Source of the DNA: an uncultured Paracoccaceae bacterium
GTDB lineage: Bacteria; Pseudomonadota; Alphaproteobacteria; Rhodobacterales; Rhodobacteraceae
Assembly (NCBI GenBank): GCA_947500135.1
Contig: CANMQX010000003.1
Span: forward strand, 186,001 to 250,000
Length of the DNA stretch: 64,000 nucleotides
Direction: 5' to 3'
Shown: in pieces, positions 23,186 through 34,905 of the stretch
Position numbering within the stretch: the first letter of the stretch is position 1
Layout: every line of letters starts with the position of its first letter
Program-made: the position numbers and the translations under genes
Notes under the pieces: model-generated
Database searches by the model: none
Seen by the model: only the letters and a program-made list of their open reading frames with translations
Told to the model about the DNA's origin: nothing

Positions 23186-24967
23186 ATGAAGATGCTTTTG
23201 CAACGTGGACTGCTTTGTTTTGTCGCGGCTGCTGCGGTTGGTTCATCCGCCGGTGCGCAGGATGTCCGCCTGGTCGCAGAAAATTCGCGCGATGCGCTTA
23301 GCGATGCATCCTTGCTGCGCCAATTGGAAGACGATGCTGTTCCGCAGGATTATGTTGCCGCCGCCCGTGCTGACTATCGCCGTTTGCTGACGGCCCTTTA
23401 TGACAATGGCTATTATGGCGGCACGATTTCGATCCGGATCAATGGGGCAGAGGCCGCCGATCTGTCCCCGCTTGCTGCACCCGCGTCGATTGATAGCGTT
23501 GTTATTCGCGTTGATGCCGGTCCCCGGTTCAAGTTTGGCCAAACCGATATCGCGCCTCTGCCCGAAGGTGCGACATTGCCTGCATCCTTTGAGAGTGGGC
23601 GCACGGCCCGGTCCGCCCGCATTGGCCGTGCGGTTTCTGCTGGCCTGCGCAGTTGGCGTAACTTGGGCTATGGCAAGGCGCGCGTCAGCGGCCGGCAGAT
23701 CGTCGCCCGCCATGAAACAAACCGTCTGGATGTGAATGTCACCATTGCGACAGGTCCCCGTCTGACGTTTGGTCCCTTGTCGATTTCGGGGAGTGAGGAT
23801 GTCCGCACATCCCGCATTCGCGAAATTGCCGGTTTGCCAGTGGGTGAGGTTTATTCACCCGCCGAAATTGACAAGGCAGAACGACGCTTGCGCCGCACGG
23901 GTGCCTTTGACAGCGTGGCGATGCGCGAGGCGTCTGATATTGGTCCGGGCGACACGCTGCCTATTGCTGCGCAAGTGGTTGAAAGCAAACCGCGCCGTAT
24001 TGGTTTTGGCCTTGAACTGTCGTCGATAGAAGGGCTTACGGTGTCGTCATTCTGGCTGCATCGTAACCTGCTGGGCGGCGCTGAACGCTTCCGCGTTGAT
24101 GGCGAGGTATCCGGCATTGATGGCCAGACCGGGGGCACTGATTACGAATTGCGCGGGACCTTCAGGCGTCCCGCGACCTTTGACAGCGACACGGATTTCT
24201 TTATCAGGGGTGCGATTTCCCGTGAAGATGAACCGGATTACGAACTGGATAAGATCGCTGTTGAAACGGGGTTTTCCCGGATCATTTCCGATGATTTGAC
24301 CGTGGAAGCGGCTGTTGGTTTGCTGCGCGCCCGGGAGGAAACGGATACGGGTAGCCGTTCTTATACGCTGTTGACCCTCCCGCTGAAGGCGACATTGGAT
24401 CGCCGGGATGAACCCAGCGATGCGACAGATGGCTATTACCTTGATCTGTCCGCGACGCCGTTTATCAGCACCGATGGTGAAATTACCGGTGCGCGCCTGT
24501 TTGCTGATGCTCGCGCCTATCAGCAATTCGGTGAAAGGGTGACCTTTGCAGCGCGGGGGCAGGTGGGCAGTGTCGTCGGTGCCAGTCTGGATGAAGCCCC
24601 CGCTGATTTTCTGTTCTATTCCGGTGGCGGCGGTACGGTGCGGGGGCAGCGATATCAAAGCCTTGATATCGACAGGGTGATTGATGGCGAAAGCGTCAGC
24701 ACTGGCGGCGCGGGTTTTGCCGGTGCCCAGTTGGAAGCGCGCATTGCGGCGACCGACAGCCTGTCGCTGGTTGGTTTTTATGACATCGGTTACCTGAGCG
24801 CCGATGCGACCCCGTTGCAGGATGGCGATTGGCATGCCGGTGCTGGGATTGGTCTGCGCTACAACACAGGCATCGGTCCGATCCGGCTGGATATCGGTAC
24901 GCCGGTTGGCGATGATGATGCCGGTGAAAAGGTACAGGTCTATATCGGGATTGGACAAGCGTTTTGA
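23186..24967 (+). CDS. tamA: TamA outer-membrane translocation/assembly protein (Omp85 family)
   Basis: A 593-residue outer-membrane protein. It has a signal peptide (cleavage after SSAGA, near residue 24), three POTRA-like domains (about 25-270), and a C-terminal 16-strand Omp85 barrel with the characteristic SGGGGTVRGQRYQSL loop and the final strand ending VQVYIGIGQAF. It works with TamB to insert or export outer-membrane and autotransporter proteins. The stop codon overlaps the tamB start by 4 nt. Length and domain order match the family; nothing is missing. Confidence 0.93.
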   Translation: MKMLLQRGLLCFVAAAAVGSSAGAQDVRLVAENSRDALSDASLLRQLEDDAVPQDYVAAARADYRRLLTALYDNGYYGGTISIRINGAEAADLSPLAAPASIDSVVIRVDAGPRFKFGQTDIAPLPEGATLPASFESGRTARSARIGRAVSAGLRSWRNLGYGKARVSGRQIVARHETNRLDVNVTIATGPRLTFGPLSISGSEDVRTSRIREIAGLPVGEVYSPAEIDKAERRLRRTGAFDSVAMREASDIGPGDTLPIAAQVVESKPRRIGFGLELSSIEGLTVSSFWLHRNLLGGAERFRVDGEVSGIDGQTGGTDYELRGTFRRPATFDSDTDFFIRGAISREDEPDYELDKIAVETGFSRIISDDLTVEAAVGLLRAREETDTGSRSYTLLTLPLKATLDRRDEPSDATDGYYLDLSATPFISTDGEITGARLFADARAYQQFGERVTFAARGQVGSVVGASLDEAPADFLFYSGGGGTVRGQRYQSLDIDRVIDGESVSTGGAGFAGAQLEARIAATDSLSLVGFYDIGYLSADATPLQDGDWHAGAGIGLRYNTGIGPIRLDIGTPVGDDDAGEKVQVYIGIGQAF

Positions 24968-27900
24968 GGTTCCTTTTACTTGTCATCGCCTGCGTTTTCG
25001 CCCCGCTTTGCGCCATCGCGCAGTCACAGGAGGACGAAGACAAAGGCTATATCGTTTCGCTGATCGAAGAAAATCTGTCGGGTGTCAGTCGTGATGTGAA
25101 CATTATCGGTTTTGCTGGTGCGCTTAGCTCTGAAGCCACGATTGAGGTGTTGACCATCGCAGATGCCGAGGGCGTTTGGCTGACGCTGGAGGATATCAAA
25201 CTGGTCTGGACCCGCAGCGCCCTGCTGCGCGGCGCCATTGATATTGACGAGATCAGCGCCAGCCGCATCATTGTCGCCCGTCCTCCCGTATCCGAAGACA
25301 CCGGCCCATCCCCCGAAGCACAACCGTTTTCCTTGCCAGAACTGCCGGTCAGCATTTCGCTGGGTCAGTTGGACATTGCCGAGATTGAATTGGGTGAGGA
25401 TTTTCTGGGCGAGCCGATTTCAGTCAGTCTGAAAGGCACCGCTGAATTGGCCGGTGGTGAAGGGTCTGCCAATGTTGTTGCCGAACGTTTGGGTGAAAAG
25501 GCGGGTCGGTTCGAAATTGATGGCAGCTATATCAACGAAACAAAGGTGCTGGGCCTGTTGTTGAAGCTTGAAGAGGGCGCTGATGGTATCGCCGCCCGCA
25601 TCCTTGATCTGCCCGGACGCCCTGCCATTGGGTTGCAGATTGAAGGCACTGCACCGATCAATGACTACGCTGCCACGCTGGCCATCGCCACCAATGGCGA
25701 GGACCGGTTGACCGGAACATTTGGTCTGACAAATGACGGGGCAGAACGGTTGGTGCGGCTGGATGTCGGGGGCGATGTGTCGCCGCTGTTTGAAGAAGCG
25801 TATCAAGGTTTCTTTGGCACTGATGCGCAGTTGAAAGTCGCCGCCCGCCAGACATCTGACGGGCGCATCGATGTGTCCGAACTGGACCTGAGATCACAGC
25901 GCCTGAACCTGTCTGGCGCCTTACTGATCGGTGCGCAGGGCTGGCCGGAACTGATCCGTCTGACAGGTGGGATTGCAAAGGGTGATGCGCCAATTCTGCT
26001 GCCGATAAGTGGCCCGAAATCCTATGTTGATGCGGTTGATCTGCTGATCGACTACAATGGCAGATTGTCAGAAGATTGGCGCACCCAGATCACCATTGAC
26101 GCCTTTGATCGTCCGGGCCTGTCCATTGATGAACTGGCGCTAGAGGGTGGCGGCACCTTGCGCAATGGTGAAGGCGCACAGATCGGTCTGTTTACCGCCA
26201 ACTTGAACTATGGCGCGCGCGGGCTACAGTTGGACGACGCTGGTGCTGCGCAAGCGCTGGGCGATGCCATCACCGGTGTTTTCACGGCGCGTCGTATCGA
26301 AGGCGAACCAACCGAGATTTCCCGCCTGACACTGAATGGTGCCGGGCTGGACGTCGATGCGCAGGCTACCATCCAAGGCCCCAAGAACGGCTTGCGAACA
26401 CAGGCCAATGCCACACTGAATGTTGCCGCCCTTGGCCGATTTTCGACACTGATTGGTCAGGAACTGGGCGGTGGCGCAGATCTTGCGCTTGATGCGGCCC
26501 TGACCCCGTTGGATGGGCTTTTTGACCTTTCGCTGACCGGCCAGACCAATGACCTGAGCGTCGGCATTCCAGAAGCTGACGCCGTGTTGGCCGGGACCGG
26601 GACGATTGCGGCAAGGGCAGTCCGGGATACCGATGGCACAAGACTGGAAAGCCTGCGTATTGCAACAGATGCCGCCCGGATCACAGCAAATGCAGAACTG
26701 ACAAGTGAGGGGAATGACGCCGAATTTACTGCCCGGCTGAATGATCTGTCCCTTGTTGTGCCGGACCTGCGCGGCCCGGCAGCCGCCCAAGGTACAGTTA
26801 CAACGAATGCCGAAAATATCGTGGATTTCAATGTGACCGGTACCGGCCCTGCCGCCACGCTGGAGGCAAATGGCGTTGTTCAGCCCGCCGAGACGGGACA
26901 GACGATCAATGCCTCCGTCGCGGCGAATGTGACCGATCTGTCCCGCTATGCGGCGATGCTGGACCGGCCTTTGCGTGGTGCGGCACAGTTCAATGTCAGT
27001 GGTGTCCTGCTCAGCGATGGGTTGCGTTTTGACGCCGACGTGCAGGCGCAAACGACGGATGTTGTGACCGGGATCGCCCGTGTCGATCCCTTTCTGCAAG
27101 GGCGCGGTCAATTGGAAGGTGCGGTTACACGCATCAGCGCCAGCCGTTTCAAGGCGTCCGATTTGCGCTTGGTCACACCCGGCTTGCAGTTGACTGGTGA
27201 TGCAGATGTCGATCTGGAAGGCCCGGCGAACGCAGATATCGACCTGGTGATTGCTGATGCGTCGTTGATCGACCCCAGCTTGCGCGGTCCGGTGACCGCA
27301 ACAATCGACGCGACCCCGACCGGAGCCAATGACGTTCAGGTCCTGCTGGATGCCAATGGTCCGGGCGCCAGCATTCAACTGGATGCGATGGTTGACCGGC
27401 CCAGCAATGAAATCACGGGCGATTTGTCGGCGCAGCTGGCCGATCTGGCCACCTATCGGACATTGATCGGCCAGCCGGTATCTGGCGGCGTTGATCTGAC
27501 TGCCAGCGGGTCAGTTCTGCCTGATCTCAGCCGGTTTGATACCAAGCTGAACCTGCGCAGTGAGAACCTGTCGATTGGCAACCCGACGCTTGATGTGTTG
27601 TTGCGCGGCACGGGCCGGGTCAACACAGAAGTTGGGTTGAACGATGGTACATTGGCGGTGCGCACGCTTGAAGTGTCGACCCCGCAGTTTTCGATCGTCG
27701 GCGCGCTGAATGGCGCGGCGGGCGCAGGCCAAGGCCGGTTCAATGCCAGTCTGCGCGACGTGGCGGTGTTGACCGACCAGATCAGTGGCCCGATCCGTGC
27801 GCGGGGCCTTGCCACGCTGGACCCCAATGGCAACTGGGGCATCGACGCCAGCGGGACTGGCCCGGGCGGTCTGACGGCACAGGTCAGCGGGCAGGTCGGG

Positions 27901-29217
27901 TCGGATGGTCGGTTGAACCTTGATATTGATGGTGCTGCCCCGCTGGCACTGGCCAATACCGCGATTGAACCACGGCGGTTGAGCGGAACTGCCAATATTG
28001 ATCTGAGCGTGAATGGCCGGGCGCAAATCAGTTCGCTTGGCGGGCGTGTGACATTCACCGATGGCCGTTTGGCGGCACCAACTTATGCCCAGGCGTTGAC
28101 CAATATCGGCGGGCAGATTGGGTTGGATGGCGGGCGTGCGCAGATTGACCTGCGTGCCAATGCCGAAGATGGCGGTACGATTACGGTAACCGGGCCGGTT
28201 GCGTTGGAAGGGACGAATGTGGCTGATATTACCGTTGCCCTGCGCGACGTGGTGCTGCGTGATCCTGAACTTTACACCAGCACAATTGCGGGCACGGTGT
28301 CTGTTACCGGTCCCTTGCAGGGTGGTGCGCGTGTGGTTGGCAGGCTGGGTTTGGGCGAGACAGAGATACGTGTGCCGTCGTCATCCGTGGGCACATTGGG
28401 TGACTTACCCAAGGTGCGCCATGTGAACCCATCTGCGGCTGTCCGGCAAACGCTGGGCCGCGCAGGCGAGGATGGTAATGGCGCAAGTGCAACCCCGCGC
28501 GCATCGCGCGGGCCTGGGCCAAGCTATCCATTGGATATCGTAATCAACGCGCCGTCGCGGATTTTCATCCGCGGTCGCGGGCTTGATGCGGAACTGGGCG
28601 GCAGGCTGAGCATCGGTGGCACCAGCCGCAATGTGGTTCCTGTGGGCCGGTTTGAGCTGTTGCGTGGCCGGATCGATATCCTGCAACAGCGGTTTGACCT
28701 GACCGAGGGTGTCGCCACGTTGCAGGGTGATTTCGATCCTTACATCCGCCTTGTCGCCACGACCCAGACGGATAATGGCACAACGATCAACATCATCGTC
28801 GAAGGTCCCGCAGGGTCGCCGGAAGTCAGGTTTGAATCCGTTCCCGATTTGCCGCAGGACGAGGTGCTGTCGCAACTGATCTTTGGCCGCGATCTGGACA
28901 GCATCAGCCTGTTACAGGCGGTGCAATTGGCATCTGCGATCAGTACATTGGCCGGGCGCGGCGGCGGTGCCGTGGACCGATTGCGCGACAATATCGGGCT
29001 GGATGATTTTGATGTTACGACGGATGAAGAGGGCGCCACAGCGGTCCGTGCTGGCAAATACCTGTCTGAAAACATCTATACCGATGTGATCGTGACCAGC
29101 GAAGGCGACACGGAAATCAACCTGAATCTGGATATCACGGACGAAATCACGGCCAAGGGCAGCGTTGATCAGGATGGTGGAACAAGCGTTGGGGTGTTCT
29201 TTGAAAGGGATTATTAA
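24964..29217 (+). CDS. tamB: TamB translocation/assembly module subunit (AsmA-like, DUF490)
   Basis: A 1417-residue envelope-spanning protein. It starts at a TTG that overlaps the tamA stop (TTGA); the hydrophobic signal-anchor (MRFLLLVIACVFAPLCAIA) begins exactly there and no ATG is nearby, so the TTG is convincing. A very long beta-repetitive region follows, with repeated variants such as RGPVTA/DANGPGASI, forming the groove-like beta-taco. The C-terminal DUF490 domain (PLDIVINAPSRIFIRGRGLDAELGG onward) ends in DITDEITAKGSVDQDGGTSVGVFFERDY. It partners TamA and is implicated in outer-membrane biogenesis and phospholipid transport. Confidence 0.93.
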   Translation: MRFLLLVIACVFAPLCAIAQSQEDEDKGYIVSLIEENLSGVSRDVNIIGFAGALSSEATIEVLTIADAEGVWLTLEDIKLVWTRSALLRGAIDIDEISASRIIVARPPVSEDTGPSPEAQPFSLPELPVSISLGQLDIAEIELGEDFLGEPISVSLKGTAELAGGEGSANVVAERLGEKAGRFEIDGSYINETKVLGLLLKLEEGADGIAARILDLPGRPAIGLQIEGTAPINDYAATLAIATNGEDRLTGTFGLTNDGAERLVRLDVGGDVSPLFEEAYQGFFGTDAQLKVAARQTSDGRIDVSELDLRSQRLNLSGALLIGAQGWPELIRLTGGIAKGDAPILLPISGPKSYVDAVDLLIDYNGRLSEDWRTQITIDAFDRPGLSIDELALEGGGTLRNGEGAQIGLFTANLNYGARGLQLDDAGAAQALGDAITGVFTARRIEGEPTEISRLTLNGAGLDVDAQATIQGPKNGLRTQANATLNVAALGRFSTLIGQELGGGADLALDAALTPLDGLFDLSLTGQTNDLSVGIPEADAVLAGTGTIAARAVRDTDGTRLESLRIATDAARITANAELTSEGNDAEFTARLNDLSLVVPDLRGPAAAQGTVTTNAENIVDFNVTGTGPAATLEANGVVQPAETGQTINASVAANVTDLSRYAAMLDRPLRGAAQFNVSGVLLSDGLRFDADVQAQTTDVVTGIARVDPFLQGRGQLEGAVTRISASRFKASDLRLVTPGLQLTGDADVDLEGPANADIDLVIADASLIDPSLRGPVTATIDATPTGANDVQVLLDANGPGASIQLDAMVDRPSNEITGDLSAQLADLATYRTLIGQPVSGGVDLTASGSVLPDLSRFDTKLNLRSENLSIGNPTLDVLLRGTGRVNTEVGLNDGTLAVRTLEVSTPQFSIVGALNGAAGAGQGRFNASLRDVAVLTDQISGPIRARGLATLDPNGNWGIDASGTGPGGLTAQVSGQVGSDGRLNLDIDGAAPLALANTAIEPRRLSGTANIDLSVNGRAQISSLGGRVTFTDGRLAAPTYAQALTNIGGQIGLDGGRAQIDLRANAEDGGTITVTGPVALEGTNVADITVALRDVVLRDPELYTSTIAGTVSVTGPLQGGARVVGRLGLGETEIRVPSSSVGTLGDLPKVRHVNPSAAVRQTLGRAGEDGNGASATPRASRGPGPSYPLDIVINAPSRIFIRGRGLDAELGGRLSIGGTSRNVVPVGRFELLRGRIDILQQRFDLTEGVATLQGDFDPYIRLVATTQTDNGTTINIIVEGPAGSPEVRFESVPDLPQDEVLSQLIFGRDLDSISLLQAVQLASAISTLAGRGGGAVDRLRDNIGLDDFDVTTDEEGATAVRAGKYLSENIYTDVIVTSEGDTEINLNLDITDEITAKGSVDQDGGTSVGVFFERDY

Positions 29218-29381
29218 TAGTCTCTGGCAACCACAGGTCGAACGGTCGGTGGCTGCGTATCCTATTTGACGTAAAAAACGTAACGTCTGTGCATCTCTCT
29301 TCGTTTCGCCGCTATTTTGCCTATTTTTTTACACCTTAGAACGTATGAATGGCGCGACTTTGAGCAAGGTGCGCAGTTACG

Positions 29382-31973
29382 ATGACAATTCGTTCGTTTA
29401 CAGGCTATCTCAACACCGATTTGATTGGGTTTCAGACCTATCAGACTGGTGACACATTCAATATCGGTACGACCCCTGAGATTGAGATCCTTTTGCAGGA
29501 CAATAACGGGGATCTCGTTGCTGAAGGTGACGGTGTCACCCAGGAGGTGTCATCTGATCCGGGCGGTGATCAACTTGCCTTTATCCGCGACGGATCAGGA
29601 ACAGTGCTGGTTGATGGGTCGGAGTTCTTTCTGGAAGCGACATTCACCTTTACCGTCGGCGGCCAGACATTCACCGGTTACCATCTTGAACAGCAAGGCG
29701 GCGGTACGCTCAACTTCACCATTTTACCACCGGGCGTTCCGACCGGGCCTGCCACGGTCGGTGCTGTCAATTTTTTCCCTAACCCCGATGAGGTGCCTTA
29801 TGCGGCATTAAGTTCCGGCGATGAAGAGATTGACGATGCGCCATTTACTAACCTTGATTTGAGCGGTGGTGATGAAATCATTTCGGGCGCAGGCGCGGAC
29901 GAGATATTTGCCGGCAGCGGTGATGACACCGTAAACGCTGGCGGCGGTGCCGATACCGTTGATGGCGGCTCCGGTGACGATACCATTAATGCGGGTGACG
30001 GTGCTGACACGGTTTACGGCGGCGCGGGCGACGACATCATCAATGGTGGTGACGGCGCGGACGTCATTCGCGGTGACACCTCGATTGACCCGGATGAAGT
30101 GAACAGCGAAGGCACTGACTTCAGCGCCATTCCCGACCCAAGTGGCGACGGTACAGCAATCGATGACGATGATGATGTCAGTGCTGGCTTCAGTCTGGAC
30201 ACCGGCACCATGCAGGTGTCGCTCAGCTTTGCGGATGATGATCCAAACAATGCTGCGGCAGGTTTCGAATTTAACAACTCTGACAGCCAATATACCGATG
30301 GTCTGAACAATGGTGATGGCGGAACTGACAACGCCATTTTGCTGGCCGGTCGGGGTACAGGCGATACATCAACGACCACAATTTCGTTTTCATCCAACGA
30401 TGCAACCGTCGAGGATGAAGTTCAAAATGTTAACTTCCGGCTGAACGATATCGATGATGCCGGTTGGCGCGATGTTGTCACTATCCGGGCCTTTGATGCT
30501 GATGGAAATCCGGTTGAGGTGACGCTGACGGGCGGCGCGAACATGGTGCTGTCCGATACCGATGGTGTTGCGGGTAACGATACGGCGACCGCCATCAATG
30601 GAACCGGCAATGGAAATCCGTCGGACGCAGATAATTCGCTCCTCGTCGAAATTGCTGGCCCCGTTGCATCAGTTGAAATCTCATATGGCAACCTTGAGCC
30701 GGGCGGTCAGCGGATCGACCTGACAGAGATTTTCTTTGATACGATCCCCGCTGATCAGCCAACCGGATTTAATGACACAATCGATGGCGGCGGCGGCGAT
30801 GATACCATCTTTGGTGAGCTGGGCAGCGATACCATTGATGGCGGTACGGGGACTGACGCGCTGGATGGCGGGGTTGGTGACGATACGTTTGTTATCAGCG
30901 CTGGCACCGATACCATCGCGGGCGGCGAAGGTGCTGACACATTTGACGCCGAAAACGGATCGTCGTTGACAGGCGAGACGATCACCGTTGATGTTGACAA
31001 TGATGGCACTGCGACAATCGCCAAAACCAATGACGGCACCACCGATACAACCACCAGCGTTGAAACCTATATCGCTGACGAGGATGTTGCTGAAGCCGAT
31101 ACCATCACCCTGACCACCACTGATCTGATGACGACAGATGTCAGCGGGATTGATGACAACGCAGTTGGTATCTTTACGCCGCAGAATGGCGCGCCGCCCG
31201 TCGCCTTTGGTGGTCCGGGCCAACCAACATTCAGCGAATTGATCAGCGGGGCAGAAGCCCCGGGGAACAACCCCGCGGGGCGCTATCAGATCACAGATGG
31301 TGACGAAAGCGGTCAGGTTGGCAATATCGCCTTCGAAAATTTCGAAAATATCGACTTTTCAGTCGTCTGCTTTGCCGATGGCACACTGATCGGCACTGAT
31401 CAAGGCTTGCGCCCGGTTGAGGCTTTGCGCATCGGTGACATGGTGCAGACGCTGGACCATGGGCTGCAACCCTTGCGCTGGATCGGCCATCGGCATATGG
31501 ATGCTGCAATATTGGTGGCAAAACCCAATCTGCGTCCGATCCGCATCAAAGCAGGCGCGCTGGGCGAAAACACACCGTCCCGCGATCTGGTTGTGTCGCC
31601 ACAGCACCGCATCCTCCTGAAATCCAAGGTTGCGATCCGTATGTTCGACACCCAGGAAATTCTGGTACCTGCCAAGCAATTGCTTGCGGTTGATGGCATC
31701 GATATCGCGGACGACCTGGAACATGTGACCTATCATCATATCCTGTGCGACAGTCATGAAATTGTTGAAGCTGACGGAGCGCTGGCCGAAACTTTGCATA
31801 CCGGGACAGAGGCGATGAATGCGATGAGCGCCGCAGCAAAGCAGGAAATTGCAGAGATCTTTGGTGATCTGCCCTTCATGAACCGGCCGCTGGCACGCAT
31901 GAACCCCAAGGGGAAACAGGCCCGCCATCTTGTCGCCCGGCACCTCAAAAACGCCAAGCCGCTTTGGTCATAG
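29382..31973 (+). CDS. RTX-repeat protein with C-terminal Hint domain
   Basis: An 863-residue, acidic, probably secreted protein without a classical signal peptide. Residues about 155-235 and 475-520 carry Ca2+-binding RTX nonapeptides (GGxGxDxxx, for example AGSGDDTVNAGGGADTVDG). A Hint (Hedgehog/intein) domain starts near residue 664 with VCFADGTLIGTDQG, where Cys is the expected self-splicing or cleavage nucleophile, and contains DLVVSPQHRILL. The last 40 residues are basic (KGKQARHLVARHLKN). Hint proteins of this kind are common in roseobacters; substrates and export route are unknown. A shorter homologue lies at 39673-40761. Confidence 0.85.
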   Translation: MTIRSFTGYLNTDLIGFQTYQTGDTFNIGTTPEIEILLQDNNGDLVAEGDGVTQEVSSDPGGDQLAFIRDGSGTVLVDGSEFFLEATFTFTVGGQTFTGYHLEQQGGGTLNFTILPPGVPTGPATVGAVNFFPNPDEVPYAALSSGDEEIDDAPFTNLDLSGGDEIISGAGADEIFAGSGDDTVNAGGGADTVDGGSGDDTINAGDGADTVYGGAGDDIINGGDGADVIRGDTSIDPDEVNSEGTDFSAIPDPSGDGTAIDDDDDVSAGFSLDTGTMQVSLSFADDDPNNAAAGFEFNNSDSQYTDGLNNGDGGTDNAILLAGRGTGDTSTTTISFSSNDATVEDEVQNVNFRLNDIDDAGWRDVVTIRAFDADGNPVEVTLTGGANMVLSDTDGVAGNDTATAINGTGNGNPSDADNSLLVEIAGPVASVEISYGNLEPGGQRIDLTEIFFDTIPADQPTGFNDTIDGGGGDDTIFGELGSDTIDGGTGTDALDGGVGDDTFVISAGTDTIAGGEGADTFDAENGSSLTGETITVDVDNDGTATIAKTNDGTTDTTTSVETYIADEDVAEADTITLTTTDLMTTDVSGIDDNAVGIFTPQNGAPPVAFGGPGQPTFSELISGAEAPGNNPAGRYQITDGDESGQVGNIAFENFENIDFSVVCFADGTLIGTDQGLRPVEALRIGDMVQTLDHGLQPLRWIGHRHMDAAILVAKPNLRPIRIKAGALGENTPSRDLVVSPQHRILLKSKVAIRMFDTQEILVPAKQLLAVDGIDIADDLEHVTYHHILCDSHEIVEADGALAETLHTGTEAMNAMSAAAKQEIAEIFGDLPFMNRPLARMNPKGKQARHLVARHLKNAKPLWS

Positions 31974-31989
31974 GGTTCTGTTCCGGGGC

Positions 31990-32996
31990 CTAGGTCCCGA
32001 CGGCAAGAACTCTTTCAGCCTCGTGATACGGACAGGCCACCAGATGGTTGCCTCCGATATCCTCAAGTGCGGGTCTGTCCTGTGCGCAAGAGCTTTGCAC
32101 TTTGGGGCAACGCGTGCGGAATACGCAACCGGATGGCGGTGCCAGTGGTGATGGAAGCTCACCTTCCAGAATGGGCCGTGGCCGCGCGCGTTCAAGTACC
32201 GGATCGGGGATCGGCACCGATGAAATCAGCGCTTGGCTATAGGGATGTTCGGGGGCGGTGGTCAGTTTGTGACTATCCGCCATTTCCATAACGCGCCCCA
32301 GATAAAGCACCAGCGTCCGGTCGCTGATATGTTTGACGACGCTCAGGTCATGGGCGATGAAGATCATCGACAGGCCCATGTCCCGCTGCAATTCCATCAG
32401 AAGGTTGATCACCTGCGCCTGCACCGACACGTCCAGCGCCGATACTGGTTCATCGCAGATTACCAGTTTGGGTTTCAGGATCAGCGCGCGGGCGATACCG
32501 ATCCGCTGACACTGACCGCCAGAAAATTCATGTGGGTAGCGGTTGATCAGATTGGGCAGCAGCCCGACCCGATCCATCAGTGCGCCAACCCGGGCCTTGA
32601 CCTCTTTGCGGGGGGTGCCGGGTTCGTGGGTGATCAGCGGTTCGGCGATGATTTCGCCCACTGTCATGCGCGGGTTCAAGGCGGCAAGCGGGTCCTGAAA
32701 GATCATTTGCACATCGCGCCGATGCACCCGGCGCTGGCGCGGGTCCATGTTGGCCAGGTCGTGATCTTCAAAGAAGATATTGCCACCCGATGATGGGATC
32801 GTCCCGATAATGGCACGGGCAAGTGTTGATTTGCCCGACCCTGATTCCCCAACGATGCCAAGGCATTCACCGGGCGCCAGATCAAACGTTACCTCGGACA
32901 CTGCGTGCAGTGGGCGCGGCGGCGTCCATGGCCAAGAGCCGGGGCGGCGCACATCGAATGTTACGGAAAGATCGCGAACAGAAAGGATCGGTGCCA

Positions 32997-32997
<1 letters not shown>
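31990..32997 (-). CDS. oppF: Peptide ABC transporter ATP-binding protein OppF
   Basis: A 335-residue cytoplasmic ATPase powering oligopeptide import. Walker A is [12 protein letters not shown], the ABC signature FSGGQCQRIGIARAL, Walker B LVICDEPVSALD, and the C-terminal oligopeptide/dipeptide extension contains CVFRTRCP...C. The ATG at 32997 overlaps the oppD stop (TAATG). It is the last gene of the oppABCDF operon. A TTG 30 nt upstream is an unlikely start. Confidence 0.95.
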
Positions 32998-33962
<965 letters not shown>

Positions 33963-33965
33963 GGT

Positions 33966-34892
33966 TTACCGATCCTTGGGGTCAAGCGCGTCGCGCAGCC
34001 CATCACCTACAAAGAAGAAGGCAAAGATGGTCAGCACAAAAAAGAAAAGCGGGAATGCGATCTGCCAGTAAAAGCCGAACTGCATGGTGCGTGATCCTTC
34101 ATTGATCAATGCACCCAGCGATGTGTTGGGTTCCTGCACGCCAAGGCCCAGAAAGCTGATGAAGCTTTCAAAGATGATCATTGAAGGCACTAGCAAGGTT
34201 GCATAGACGATCACGATCCCCAGAAGATTTGGCACAATATGGCGCAGGATGATCTTGATCGGCTTTACACCTGTTGCGACCGCGACCTCGACAAATTCCT
34301 TGTTCTTGATGGTCAGGGTCTGACCACGGGCGATCCGGGCCATATCCAGCCAGGAGATCAGACCGATCCCCAGAAACAGCATGAAGATCGACCGCCCAAA
34401 GATCACAAGCATCAGGATCAGCACGAACATGAACGGAATGGACATCAACACATCGACGATCCGCATCATGATCCCGTCGATCCGGCCGCCGAAGTAACCT
34501 GCCGTCGCCCCATAAAGCGTTCCGACAATTACGGCCACTAATGCCCCGACAATCCCCACCATGAGCGAAATGCCGGTGCCCTGTACCGTGCGTGCAAAAA
34601 GGTCGCGCCCATTGCTGTCAGTACCGAAGTAATGACCAGTTTCCATTGACGGTACGCCCTTGGCGGCGTTGGCGCCGATAAGAGCGAAATCAACGAAATC
34701 CCGTTCCCACTGGGCAAAGAAGCTACCAAACAGGGCAAAGCTGGCCACGGCGACCAGAATCGCGAGTGAAACCACTGCTGCCTTGTTGCGGAAAAACCGG
34801 ATGCGGGCATCAGCCCAGAGAGAACGGCCTTTAACCTCTGCAAGGTCAATGGCGTCGCCAACGGATTCAACTGTCGCCTTATCGGGAAACAT
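33966..34892 (-). CDS. oppC: Peptide ABC transporter permease OppC
   Basis: A 308-residue inner-membrane permease with about six transmembrane helices and an N-terminal cytoplasmic extension. The EAA loop that contacts the ATPases is seen around ARGQTLTIKNKEFVEVAVATGVKPIKIILRH. The ATG at 34892 is chosen because AAGGGGGT precedes it at good spacing; the frame is open upstream but only into the oppB end. It lies 13 nt from oppB and 3 nt from oppD. Confidence 0.93.
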   Translation of the reverse strand: MFPDKATVESVGDAIDLAEVKGRSLWADARIRFFRNKAAVVSLAILVAVASFALFGSFFAQWERDFVDFALIGANAAKGVPSMETGHYFGTDSNGRDLFARTVQGTGISLMVGIVGALVAVIVGTLYGATAGYFGGRIDGIMMRIVDVLMSIPFMFVLILMLVIFGRSIFMLFLGIGLISWLDMARIARGQTLTIKNKEFVEVAVATGVKPIKIILRHIVPNLLGIVIVYATLLVPSMIIFESFISFLGLGVQEPNTSLGALINEGSRTMQFGFYWQIAFPLFFFVLTIFAFFFVGDGLRDALDPKDR

Positions 34893-34905
34893 CTTATGGA
34901 CCCCC

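Noticed and set aside
26224-27378. 384-residue open frame antisense to tamB
   Set aside because: Composition mirrors the repetitive tamB coding strand; no SD or protein family signal.
29780-31270. Several minus-strand frames rich in Ser, Pro and Ala opposite the RTX gene
   Set aside because: Typical shadows of GGxGxD repeat codons.
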